From NCBI GenBank assembly GCA_041690355.1, contig JAWLHK010000005.1, positions 186,001 through 250,000 on the forward strand: DNA of 64,000 nt, written 5' to 3'. Positions 35,060 to 42,753 of this stretch are shown here, in pieces; position 1 is the stretch's first letter, and each line of letters begins with the position of its first letter. Position numbers and translations under genes: made by a program. The stretch is from JAWLHK01 sp041690355 [NCBI: bacterium] (GTDB lineage: Bacteria; J088; JAWLBW01). Under the pieces are notes generated by a model that saw only the letters and a list, made by a program, of their open reading frames with translations, was not told the origin of the DNA and did not search any database.

Positions 35060-35587
35060 CTACTCCGAGAATTCGCGGGTACGCAGCCACTCTTCGAGCG
35101 CTGCCCGCGTCGAGGGAAACGCCAGGTCGTCCCACGGAATCTCTTCGGGGGCGAACAGCTGCATCTCGAAGCATTCTTCGCCGGCGCCCGGCGAGCCGGC
35201 CGTGATTCGCCCGGTGTAGACGACGACCACCACAGGGCGATCGGGATAGGAGTAGACGTTCAGCAGGCGGTCGATGGCCACCTCGACGAGCGCTTCTTCG
35301 CGGGCCTCGCGGCAGGCCGCGTCCGGCACCGCTTCGCCCAGATCGACGTAGCCGCCGGGAAACACCCACTTGCCGTAGCCCGGCTCGATGGACCGGCGCA
35401 GCAGCACGATCCGCCCACGGTCATCGGTCACGATGACGCCGGCCGCGATCTTGGGGTTCTGAAAGTAGATGAACTCGCACGCGACGCAGACCCGGCGCGC
35501 CGGGTCGCCCTGCTTCACGATCCGATCGGCGAGCCGGCCGCCGCAGCTCGGGCAGAAGGCATACCGGTTCTCGAAGTGCATGGGCAT
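35060..35587 (-). CDS. Nudix hydrolase with N-terminal zinc ribbon
   Basis: About 175 residues. A zinc ribbon (FCPSCGGRL then RRVCVACEF) precedes the Nudix domain, as in NADH pyrophosphatase relatives, with NPKIAAGVIV following. The Nudix box is G-x5-E-x7-REAREEALVEV: the usual Gly after EE is Ala. Start: the first ATG (35596) lies inside the TATAAT -10, so transcription would begin about at the ATG at 35587, which is chosen. Confidence 0.8.
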   Translation of the reverse strand: MPMHFENRYAFCPSCGGRLADRIVKQGDPARRVCVACEFIYFQNPKIAAGVIVTDDRGRIVLLRRSIEPGYGKWVFPGGYVDLGEAVPDAACREAREEALVEVAIDRLLNVYSYPDRPVVVVVYTGRITAGSPGAGEECFEMQLFAPEEIPWDDLAFPSTRAALEEWLRTREFSE

Positions 35588-35594
35588 GTCGGCC

Positions 35595-35600
35595 ATTATA
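35595..35600 (-). promoter_or_regulatory. Consensus -10 (TATAAT) of the zinc-ribbon Nudix gene, leaderless geometry
   Basis: TATAAT on the minus strand, 7 nt before the ATG at 35587. The -35 is poor. Divergent from the TPR lipoprotein promoter. Confidence 0.45.
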
Positions 35601-35654
35601 CCCGGAAATCCGCACGTCCCGGGAACCCGGCATTTCCTGGGATTTCCGCCCGGC

Positions 35655-35683
35655 TGGCAAGCCCAGCGCGCCCATGCCAGAAT
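35655..35683 (+). promoter_or_regulatory. Promoter of the TPR lipoprotein gene, leaderless geometry
   Basis: TGGCAA, 17 nt, CAGAAT preceded by TGC. The -10 ends 6 nt before the ATG and no Shine-Dalgarno is present. Confidence 0.4.
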
Positions 35684-35689
35684 GTACCG

Positions 35690-36769
35690 ATGCTCCGCCG
35701 CATCCTTTTCACCACCGTGATCCTGGCCGTGTCGGCGTGCGCCGCTCCGGTACCCGAAGAGACCGGGATCTACCTGCGCGACGGACGGAACTGGCTGGCG
35801 CTGACCCCCTTCGACCCCGCCCCGGTGCGTCGACGGACTCCCGACGAAACGACGACCCTGCGCGCCATCCGGGCCGTCGCGGCCGGTTCGCCGCGCCTCG
35901 TCGCCGTCGGGGACAGGCCCGCAAGCCTCGCGGCGTTCGCGCGCACGGCCGAGGGCAGATGGGAGCCGTTCACGATCGTGGCCGTGCCGCATGATTCACG
36001 CGGCGACGTCACCGAGATCCGCCTCCCCGACCCGGCCCCCACCGGGCTGATCCTGCTCACGCTGGCCGAAAAGTCGGCACTGGGATTCGTGCACGGCGAC
36101 GACCCCTGGTTTTTCGACGCCCTCGGACGCGCCGAAGAGGCTGCCGGCGACTTTGACGCCGCCGAAGCCGCTTATCGCCGTGCGCTGGTTCCGAACCGGC
36201 TCCCCGACGTTCTCGGACGGCTGTCGGGCGTGCTCGCGAAGGCCGGGCGGGAGCTCGGCGAGGCGCGCAGTCTGGCCCGCGAAGCCATCGAGCGGGCCGC
36301 CGGCGCCGCAGAACGCGCGCGCTACCACGACGTACTCGCCCATGTCGAAGCGGCCGACGGAAATCCCGAGGCCGCCATCGAGGCGGTCGAGAAGGCCATC
36401 CTGCTGGATCTGAAGGCGTCCTCGTACCATCGCCACCTCGGCGACCTGATCGGCAAGATCGAACCGGAATCGCCGCAGAAGGTGCTCGAGCGCTTTTACG
36501 CCGCGATCGACAAGGAAGAGTACGGCGATGCCGAGGACCTCGCCATCGACGTAGACGCGCGGCGCCTGAACGTAGCGGGCCGCCTCAAGGAGACCTTCCG
36601 CACGATGGCGCGCGGCGGCCCCTGGCGGGATATCATCTACGTGAAGGAATTGCGCCACGGACGTGTAACCTATCTCAAGTATCAGCTCGTCGGCCCCGGC
36701 GGTGCGCGCAAGCTTGAAGACATCCAGCTTCAGTTCATCGACGGCACCTGGAAAGTAGGACTCCCATGA
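35690..36769 (+). CDS. TPR-containing lipoprotein
   Basis: 359 residues from ATG 35690; lipobox VSACA. A beta-rich N-terminal part of about 130 residues is followed by TPR-like helices (AEEAAGDFDAAEAAYRRAL, then EAADGNPEAAIEAVEKAILL) and a C-terminal segment with ERFYAAIDKEEY and FIDGTWKVGLP, like a small NTF2-type domain. Likely a periplasmic assembly or scaffold protein. Stop overlaps the yhbY-like start. Confidence 0.7.
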   Translation: MLRRILFTTVILAVSACAAPVPEETGIYLRDGRNWLALTPFDPAPVRRRTPDETTTLRAIRAVAAGSPRLVAVGDRPASLAAFARTAEGRWEPFTIVAVPHDSRGDVTEIRLPDPAPTGLILLTLAEKSALGFVHGDDPWFFDALGRAEEAAGDFDAAEAAYRRALVPNRLPDVLGRLSGVLAKAGRELGEARSLAREAIERAAGAAERARYHDVLAHVEAADGNPEAAIEAVEKAILLDLKASSYHRHLGDLIGKIEPESPQKVLERFYAAIDKEEYGDAEDLAIDVDARRLNVAGRLKETFRTMARGGPWRDIIYVKELRHGRVTYLKYQLVGPGGARKLEDIQLQFIDGTWKVGLP

Positions 36770-37101
36770 CTTTGACCCCCCGCCAGCGCCAGTTTCTCAA
36801 GGGGCTCGGCCACCCGCTGCAGCCCGTCGTTCAGGTGAGCGAGATTTCGAGCGGCGTCGTGCGCGAAGCCGATCTGCAGCTCGGCCATCACGAACTCATC
36901 AAGGTGCGCATCACCATCGACGATCGGCAGGAACGCAGGCAGGCCGTCGACGACCTCGCCGCGAAGACCGCAAGCGAGATTGTGCAGGCCATCGGCAAGA
37001 CTGCGCTGCTGTACCGGCCCAACCCCGAACGTAAACAGCCGATCCGCCTCCCGGGCGCGAAGGCGGCCGGCGTTCCCCTGCCCGAAGAAGAGGATGCATG
37101 A
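36766..37101 (+). CDS. yhbY: YhbY/CRS1-domain RNA-binding protein
   Basis: 111 residues. The KH-like CRM fold with LTPRQRQFLKGLGHPLQPVVQV, HELIKVRI and the GKTALLYRPN (GxxxxLYR) ending. Members bind pre-50S ribosomal RNA. Starts and ends with ATGA overlaps, so translationally coupled to its neighbours. Confidence 0.9.
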   Translation: MTLTPRQRQFLKGLGHPLQPVVQVSEISSGVVREADLQLGHHELIKVRITIDDRQERRQAVDDLAAKTASEIVQAIGKTALLYRPNPERKQPIRLPGAKAAGVPLPEEEDA

Positions 37102-37706
37102 GCCCGAAAGCGGAATTCTTCTACGACTTCGTCTCGCCCTACACGTACCTCGCCGCCGAGCGGCTGCTCACCGACCGGTATGCGGCGGCCGAGGTGGAGT
37201 GGCGCCCCTTTTTTCTCGGCGGCATCATGAAGGCGGCGGGCAACCGCCCGCCGGCCGAGGTTCCCGCCAAGGGGATCTACATGCTGCGTGACCTGAACCG
37301 GCTTGCAGAGCTCTTCAACGTTCCCTTCGCGTTCCCGGCCGACTTTCCCGTCAACTCGCTGCTCGCCCTGCGCGCGGCCACCGCCCTGAAGCAGGGCGCG
37401 CCCGACGCATTTCGCGCCTATAACGCGGCCCTGTTCCGGGCCCACTGGCGCGACGGGCGCAACATCGGAGATCCGGCTGTCTGGCGCGAGGTCGTCGTCG
37501 CCGCCGGCCTCGACGCCGACCGGCTGAGTGCGGCGGCGGCCTCGGACGAAGTCAAGGAAGAGCTCAAACGTACGACGGCCGAAGCGGCCGACCGGGGCGC
37601 CTTCGGCGCACCGACCTTTTTCGTCGACGGCGAGATGTACTTCGGGGTCGACCGGATGTTCTTCGTGGACCGGGCGCTCGGGATCGTTCCCGAGCATTCG
37701 CTCTAG
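37098..37706 (+). CDS. 2-hydroxychromene-2-carboxylate isomerase family (DsbA-like fold)
   Basis: 202 residues. Thioredoxin-fold start EFFYDFVSPYTYLAAERL with the catalytic serine in FVSPYTY, the family's WRPFFLGGIMKAAGN and the late GAFGAPTFFVDGEMYFGVDRM. In known members it is a GSH-dependent isomerase of naphthalene or nahD-type degradation; here no degradation genes are nearby, so substrate is unknown. Shares its stop (CTAG) with the convergent MBL-like gene. Confidence 0.9.
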   Translation: MSPKAEFFYDFVSPYTYLAAERLLTDRYAAAEVEWRPFFLGGIMKAAGNRPPAEVPAKGIYMLRDLNRLAELFNVPFAFPADFPVNSLLALRAATALKQGAPDAFRAYNAALFRAHWRDGRNIGDPAVWREVVVAAGLDADRLSAAAASDEVKEELKRTTAEAADRGAFGAPTFFVDGEMYFGVDRMFFVDRALGIVPEHSL

Positions 37707-38716
37707 CCCGCCCGGCCCCCGCTGATGAAGGCGGGCGCGAGACGCAGGTTCCAGCTCCCCCCTTCGTACAGGCTCTCCATCTCGCGCGCCCCGACGAGAT
37801 CGTCGACCAGCGTGATCAGGGCGTGCAGGCGCAGCAGGCGCCGCAGCGGCGTGAGCCCTTCGCCGAGGGTCATGAACGAGAGCACCGTGGCGAGCGTGCG
37901 CGGGCCCGCCACCACGATGCCGAGAAGGTTGTCACGGAACTGCCCCGCCGCGCGCCGCGCCCGCGCCAGTGCGAGCTCCGGCGCGGCGACCGGCAGCCCG
38001 GCCGCCGGGAGCAACAGCTTCGGTGACAGCCCCGCCGCCCAGGCGACGCTGCGCAGATAACTGCGCAGCGCGCCCCCGTGCCCGCTGCAGAGCAGCGGCA
38101 GTTCGTAGCCCGCCGCATGGACGAGGTCGCCGCTGAAGAGCAGCCCGTCGGGTTCGAGAAAATACCCCATGTGGAACGCGGTGGGTCCCGGCAGGTGCAC
38201 CGGGTGCAGCCGCCGTCCGCCCCCAAGCTCGATCGCGGCCGCGCCCCCATAGACCTCGTCGACCGCGAAACGGCCTTCGCGGCTCCAACACTGCTGGACG
38301 AGTTCGCGCAGGCCCGAGTCGTCGCAGACCCGCGCGAGGAGCGGGTCGTCTTCGACCGGCCGCAGCAGCATGCGCGCCGTTCGCGTGCTGAACGTCCCGT
38401 AATCGGCCCCGGCATGCCGCACGCCGGCCTCGCCGCCCACCACGGCAGACGGCCACGGGCGCCCGGGTTGCAGCAGGCCGCCGACCCGGTCGGCCCAGGC
38501 GTCGGTCAGCACGATGCGCCCGATGTCCGCCGCCCGCAGTCCGGCCTCGGCCAGGGCGGCGCCGAGGCGCTCGGCCGCGACCGGGGCCCCGTGGCCCGCG
38601 TCGATGAGCATCGGCGGATCGCCGCGCAGCAGGTAGGCATTGGTCGCAAAGAGCGCCGGGTGCGGGAGACTGATGCGCCAGACGCCGGCGGTGATCTCGG
38701 AAGCGAAGCGGGACAT
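37703..38716 (-). CDS. Metallo-beta-lactamase-fold protein with degenerate metal site
   Basis: 337 residues. The fold is clear: NAYLLRGDPPMLIDAGHG, a distal PGPTAFHMGYFLEPDGLLFSGD, and an LSP-helical C-terminal part. The usual HxHxDH metal motif reads TDAWADRVGG, losing all three histidines, though the His in FHMGY and the Asp in SGD remain. It may be catalytically inactive or bind a single metal. Own promoter; last of a minus-strand run. Confidence 0.8.
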   Translation of the reverse strand: MSRFASEITAGVWRISLPHPALFATNAYLLRGDPPMLIDAGHGAPVAAERLGAALAEAGLRAADIGRIVLTDAWADRVGGLLQPGRPWPSAVVGGEAGVRHAGADYGTFSTRTARMLLRPVEDDPLLARVCDDSGLRELVQQCWSREGRFAVDEVYGGAAAIELGGGRRLHPVHLPGPTAFHMGYFLEPDGLLFSGDLVHAAGYELPLLCSGHGGALRSYLRSVAWAAGLSPKLLLPAAGLPVAAPELALARARRAAGQFRDNLLGIVVAGPRTLATVLSFMTLGEGLTPLRRLLRLHALITLVDDLVGAREMESLYEGGSWNLRLAPAFISGGRAG

Positions 38717-38746
38717 GGTTCACCGAAGGCCTGAAGTGCTCACTCC

Positions 38747-38775
38747 AGATTCGGCGCACCTTGCAGATTTGTCAA
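38747..38775 (-). promoter_or_regulatory. Candidate promoter of the MBL-fold gene
   Basis: TTGACA (overlapping the stop of the DUF815 gene), 17 nt, GAATCT on the minus strand. Confidence 0.45.
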
Positions 38776-39653
38776 GGAATGTCGAGCGAACGCACGAACT
38801 GCAGGGCGGTCCGTCCGCTCCGGTGCCCCGCGGCCAGGGCGAATCGAAGCGCTTCCCGATGAACGGCTTCTCGGCCGCCGTCGAACCCGGCATGGTCGAG
38901 ATACCGATCGACTGCGGCCAGGTAGGTCGCCTGATCCGGTGCGTACAGCCCGATGCGCAGCCCGAAGCGGTCGGCCAGGGAAATGCGCTCTTCGACCGCC
39001 TCGCCGGGATGGATCTCATCCACCTCGGTGTTCTCCCAGAAATGTTCGGGCAGCAGATGGCGCCGGTTCGAGGTCGCGTAGACGAGCAGATTGGCGGGGC
39101 GCGCTTCGAGCCCCCCATCGAGCAGCGACTTGAGGGTCCGGTACGAGGATTCTCCCTCGCCGAATGACAGATCATCCAGAAAGAGAATGAACCGCTCCGC
39201 CCGTCCGGATACCCAGTCGCCCACCTCGGGGAGCGATTCGAAGCCGTCCCGCTCCACGGCGATCATGCGCAGGCCGCGGGCATGATGCCGGGTGAGCATG
39301 GCTTTCACCAGCGAACTCTTGCCTGTGCCGCGCGCCCCCCAGAGCAGCACGTCATTCGCCGGACGTCCGCCGACATGACGAACCGTGTTCGCGTCGAGCT
39401 GAGCCAGGGCATCGTCGACGCCGACGAGCAGCCCCGGGTCGAAGAGATGCGGCCGGCGAATGGGGCGCGGTCCCCGCTCGGTCCATCGCCAGGCCAACGC
39501 ATCCTCGCGTTCCTCAGGCGGGGCCGGGGCCAGAAAGGCCTCGGCAATCCGCTCGAGCGCCCGGGCGGCACGCAGGATCGGTTCCTCCTTCCGGCGCGCC
39601 AGAGCGGCCGGGACCGAGGGGGCTGTGGCGGGCGTCTTCGGTTTGCGCGGCAT
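38772..39653 (-). CDS. DUF815-family AAA+ ATPase
   Basis: 293 residues from ATG 39653 (an in-frame ATG at 39707 would overlap bcp). Walker A GARGTGKSSLVKAML near 105, Walker B FILFLDDLSF, and the sensor segment LVYATSNRRHLLPEHFWEN are exactly the DUF815 pattern. The family is a cytosolic AAA+ ATPase of unknown cellular role. It sits 22 nt after bcp. Confidence 0.88.
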   Translation of the reverse strand: MPRKPKTPATAPSVPAALARRKEEPILRAARALERIAEAFLAPAPPEEREDALAWRWTERGPRPIRRPHLFDPGLLVGVDDALAQLDANTVRHVGGRPANDVLLWGARGTGKSSLVKAMLTRHHARGLRMIAVERDGFESLPEVGDWVSGRAERFILFLDDLSFGEGESSYRTLKSLLDGGLEARPANLLVYATSNRRHLLPEHFWENTEVDEIHPGEAVEERISLADRFGLRIGLYAPDQATYLAAVDRYLDHAGFDGGREAVHREALRFALAAGHRSGRTALQFVRSLDIP

Positions 39654-39675
39654 GGGGCGTCCGTCGGGGATGGGC

Positions 39676-40131
39676 TCAGCCGAGGGCGGCGAGAACTTCG
39701 TCGACATGGCCGGGCACCTTGACCTTCGACCAGATGCGCGCGATGCGCCCCTCTTCGTCGATCAGGTAGGTCGTGCGCTCGATGCCCATGACCTTCTTGC
39801 CGTACATGTTCTTCTCCTTCCACACGCCGAACTTCTCGAGAACGCTGCGGTCTTCGTCGGCCAGGAGGGGAAACGGGAGGTCATATTTCGCCTTGAACTT
39901 CGCCTTGCTCGCGGCCGAATCCTTCGAGAGGCCGAGCACGACGGCCCCTTTCTTCTGGATGCGGCTCCAGCTGTCGCGGAAGTCGCAGCTTTCCTGCGTG
40001 CAGCCGGGGGTGTTGTCCTTCGGGTAGACGTAGAGAACGACCTTTTTTCCGCGGAAGTCTTTGAGCGAGACCTTCTGCCCCGTATCGTCGGGGAGGGTGA
40101 AATCGGGGGCCTTCTGACCTTCGTTGAGCAT
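39676..40131 (-). CDS. bcp: Thioredoxin-dependent peroxiredoxin (Bcp/PrxQ)
   Basis: 151 residues. Peroxidatic and resolving cysteines in TPGCTQESCDFRD, five residues apart, as in PrxQ/Bcp. The opening LNEGQKAPDFTLPDDTG and YVYPKDNTPG are diagnostic. It reduces hydroperoxides using thioredoxin. A longer in-frame start overlaps the hydrolase gene and is not needed. Confidence 0.95.
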   Translation of the reverse strand: MLNEGQKAPDFTLPDDTGQKVSLKDFRGKKVVLYVYPKDNTPGCTQESCDFRDSWSRIQKKGAVVLGLSKDSAASKAKFKAKYDLPFPLLADEDRSVLEKFGVWKEKNMYGKKVMGIERTTYLIDEEGRIARIWSKVKVPGHVDEVLAALG

Positions 40132-40157
40132 GCGGCACCTTTGAGAAGAGAGCGGAG

Positions 40158-41201
40158 TCAGGCGTGAGCGTCGAGCCAGTCGGCCACGTACGGCCATACG
40201 AAGACGGGGGCGCGCCGGCCGAGCACGAGATCGACGTGCCCCCAGTGACCGCCGCCGTCGCGGATGTCGAAACAGCGGTAATTCTTGTGCGGGCTCTCGC
40301 TTCCCAGATACGCGGGGTAACAGTCGCGCGGCGTGCAGAGCCCGTCGCGGTCGGCGCTCAGCACGAGCAGCGGCGTGTGCAGGGCGCTGAAATCGCGGTC
40401 GTAGTCGCGCGTTCCGGCGAAGCGCCCCGACGCGGCCCAGTCGACCATCTGCCGCAGGACGGCGAAGCCGGTGCGATCCATGCCGGCGGTCATGCGTTCG
40501 CGCAGGATGTCGCGCTCCATCGTGCCCGGATACCAGATCGTAAGCGGAAATGCGGCGAAGCGGTCATGATCGACCAGCCCCTCGCCGACCATCATGAGGC
40601 GCCCGATCAGATCGACCGGCACGTAGGGGAGCATGCGCGCGAGCACCGGGTCGAGCACCGCCCCCGCCTGACGGTAGGCACGCGAGAGGTGGCGGAAAAT
40701 AGGCTGCCCGTCGCCGAAGGCGTAGACGCCGGCGAACGAGACGACGCCGGCAAGATGCGCTTCGACCAGCGGCGCCGCGGCATAGCTGACGGCGCCCCCC
40801 AGACTGTGGCCGAACAGAAACACCTTGCGGTGCTCGCTGATCGACGTCACGGCGCGCACGGCGGCGGCGGCGTCCTCGACGTAGTCGTCGAACGCGGCCG
40901 GATAAGCGGTGCCGGCACGGCGCGATCGGCCGTGGCCCCGCAGTTCGAGGTTGAAGACGTCATACCCGCGGGCGGCCAGATAGTTGGCGAGCGAGCGCCG
41001 GCTCAGGTGCCAGGTATACCGGTTCTGGCCGAAGCCGTGGATGAGCAGCACGGCGCCGCGGGTCTGCGCCGCTTCAAGGCGCTTGCGCACGAGTGCGATG
41101 CTCCCCCGGCCGACGGGAACTTCGAGAATTTCTTTCGTGAACCGGCCCCGTTCCGATCCGTTGATGGGCTGTTCGACCGCCGCGGCCGAGACCGTACGCA
41201 T
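40158..41201 (-). CDS. Alpha/beta hydrolase
   Basis: 347 residues. Oxyanion strand LLIHGFGQNRYTWHLSRRSLA, nucleophile elbow FGHSLGGAVSY, acid in VLSADRDGLC and histidine in GGGHWGHVDLVLG. Long for a simple esterase, with a cap near residues 190-260. Possibly a lysophospholipase or polyhydroxyalkanoate-synthase-like relative; the segment GHWGHVDLVLG near the end is reminiscent of PhaC-type proteins. Substrate unknown. Confidence 0.82.
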   Translation of the reverse strand: MRTVSAAAVEQPINGSERGRFTKEILEVPVGRGSIALVRKRLEAAQTRGAVLLIHGFGQNRYTWHLSRRSLANYLAARGYDVFNLELRGHGRSRRAGTAYPAAFDDYVEDAAAAVRAVTSISEHRKVFLFGHSLGGAVSYAAAPLVEAHLAGVVSFAGVYAFGDGQPIFRHLSRAYRQAGAVLDPVLARMLPYVPVDLIGRLMMVGEGLVDHDRFAAFPLTIWYPGTMERDILRERMTAGMDRTGFAVLRQMVDWAASGRFAGTRDYDRDFSALHTPLLVLSADRDGLCTPRDCYPAYLGSESPHKNYRCFDIRDGGGHWGHVDLVLGRRAPVFVWPYVADWLDAHA

Positions 41202-41219
41202 GGACGTCCCGTCGTCTGC

Positions 41220-41612
41220 TCAGGTCTTCGCGGCGACCTTCGCCTTGACCTTCTCGAGCAGCTCAATGAGTTCGCGCTGGCGGAACGGCTTCTTGATGTA
41301 GGCCGTCGCCCCCTTCTTCAGGGCTTCCATGACGCTGGCCTCTTCGCCCTCGGTCGAGATGATGACGACCGGAACTTCGCCGAACTTCTCTTTCTCACGG
41401 CGCACGATCTCGAGAAAGGTGATCCCGTCCATGAGCGGCATGTTGATGTCGAGCAGAATCAGCTCGATGCCGTCGTCTTCGTTCAGCTTCTTGAGCGCCT
41501 CGACCCCGTTCTTGGCAATGACCAGCTTGGTATCGGGGTAGCGCCGAAAGCTCATCTGGTGCAGATTGAGGATGATGTCCGAATCATCGACCGCCAGAAT
41601 CTTCTTGAACAT
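41220..41612 (-). CDS. Stand-alone CheY-like response regulator
   Basis: 130 residues, receiver domain only. Acidic pocket AVDDSD, phosphoacceptor LLDINMPLMDG, Thr/Ser switch IISTEGEEA and conserved Lys in YIKKPF. No histidine kinase is near, so its partner is encoded elsewhere. It sits 18 nt before the hydrolase gene. Confidence 0.92.
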   Translation of the reverse strand: MFKKILAVDDSDIILNLHQMSFRRYPDTKLVIAKNGVEALKKLNEDDGIELILLDINMPLMDGITFLEIVRREKEKFGEVPVVIISTEGEEASVMEALKKGATAYIKKPFRQRELIELLEKVKAKVAAKT

Positions 41613-41632
41613 GAGTGCGTGTCCGAAAATCG

Positions 41633-42211
41633 TTATTGCTGGTTCAGCGGGACGTTGAACTCGGCCGACAGACCCAGCTCTTCGCCCCGGATGATGACCG
41701 TTCCCGCATACTGTCCCACGACCCGCCCCTCGGCGATGCTGAGCACGTCGAGCGAGCCGGCGGCCGAAGTCGAGGTCGCGCCTGCCGTTCCCGTTACCGC
41801 TTCGGTATACTGCAGGCCCGCCATATCGAATCCGGCCTCGCTCAGACCCTTCACCGGATAGGTATCCACGGCCGTCGGAAAGGCAAACGTAAACGTATAA
41901 TTCATGCCCGACCCGTCGACAAGTGTCGCGGTCAGGTTCGTGAAGGCCACCCCCCCGCCGCCGGTCGAGACCGCGAGGGCGTTACCCCCCTCGAGCTGCA
42001 TCTCGCGCACGACGGCCCGGAACCCCGGGCTGAGGCTGCCGTCGTTGCCGCAGCCGGTGCAGCCCGTCGGCGACGTGGCATCGTTGCCCGACCCGACGAC
42101 GGCATTGCGCGGAAAAAGGGAGCCGACCGGCGCCTCGGGGACGACGTCGTCGGCGCGGCAGGCCGCCAGCAGAATGAGCAACAGAATCAGGGTATGGGGA
42201 AGCTTAGGCAC
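41633..42211 (-). CDS. Small lipoprotein of unknown function
   Basis: 192 residues from a GTG with GGAG ahead. Lipobox LLAAC. CTGCGNDGS loop (C-x2-C) near residue 51, then beta strands (YTFTFAFPTAVDTYPVKGL) suggesting a small beta-sandwich. Not recognised. In a minus-strand run with the CheY gene. Confidence 0.65.
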   Translation of the reverse strand: MPKLPHTLILLLILLAACRADDVVPEAPVGSLFPRNAVVGSGNDATSPTGCTGCGNDGSLSPGFRAVVREMQLEGGNALAVSTGGGGVAFTNLTATLVDGSGMNYTFTFAFPTAVDTYPVKGLSEAGFDMAGLQYTEAVTGTAGATSTSAAGSLDVLSIAEGRVVGQYAGTVIIRGEELGLSAEFNVPLNQQ

Positions 42212-42247
42212 AACGCTCTCCAGAATATCACAAAGCGGGGTAGCGGG

Positions 42248-42667
42248 CTACTCCGGGATCCCCCAGTGGGGCTCGCCCGCCTCCACCCGACCCTCGGGCC
42301 GCTCCTGAATCTCATAGTGCCCGACGACGGTGACCGCTTCGCCGTACATCTGCACGGTCGCGTAATCGTAGATTTCGCGCGCCCCGTGGTCGCGCCACTG
42401 GTTGTTGAAGAAGACGACGCGGAAGTCGTCGGTCCCCTCGCGCGGGAGCACATAAGCCTGGTTGCCGATCTGATCGCAGACCGCCGGCCAGGTCTTCTCG
42501 CAGTACTCGAAACTGACGAACTCCTCATGGGCCAGCCGCACGGCATTCAGGGCGTCGCGCGGCGCGAGCGGATCGCGCACGACGTTGCGGGGCGGGGGCG
42601 GTTCTTCGTCGCCGCATGCCGCGACGAAGCCCAGCAGCAGCGAAGCAAGGAGTGCCAGCGTTTTCAT
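42248..42667 (-). CDS. Small lipoprotein of unknown function
   Basis: 139 residues; lipobox VAACG. A cysteine pair (EYCEKTWPAVC) and the motif RVVFFNNQWRDHGAREIYDYATVQ (shown in part) in a short alpha/beta protein. Start ATG 42667 is preceded by TAAGAT 8 nt upstream, with no Shine-Dalgarno. Not recognised. Confidence 0.65.
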   Translation of the reverse strand: MKTLALLASLLLGFVAACGDEEPPPPRNVVRDPLAPRDALNAVRLAHEEFVSFEYCEKTWPAVCDQIGNQAYVLPREGTDDFRVVFFNNQWRDHGAREIYDYATVQMYGEAVTVVGHYEIQERPEGRVEAGEPHWGIPE

Positions 42668-42737
42668 AGGCTTACATCTTAACACCCGGCCAGGACCGCG
42701 TCCACGTGACCGGCGCTCGCCCCCCGCCCCCCGCTTC

Positions 42738-42746
42738 TGCTATGCT
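42738..42746 (+). promoter_or_regulatory. Extended -10 promoter of the VWA lipoprotein gene, leaderless geometry
   Basis: TGC-TATGCT ending 7 nt before the ATG; no Shine-Dalgarno. Back to back with the TAAGAT element of the divergent lipoprotein gene (42676-42681). Confidence 0.5.
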
Positions 42747-42753
42747 GTGCAGC

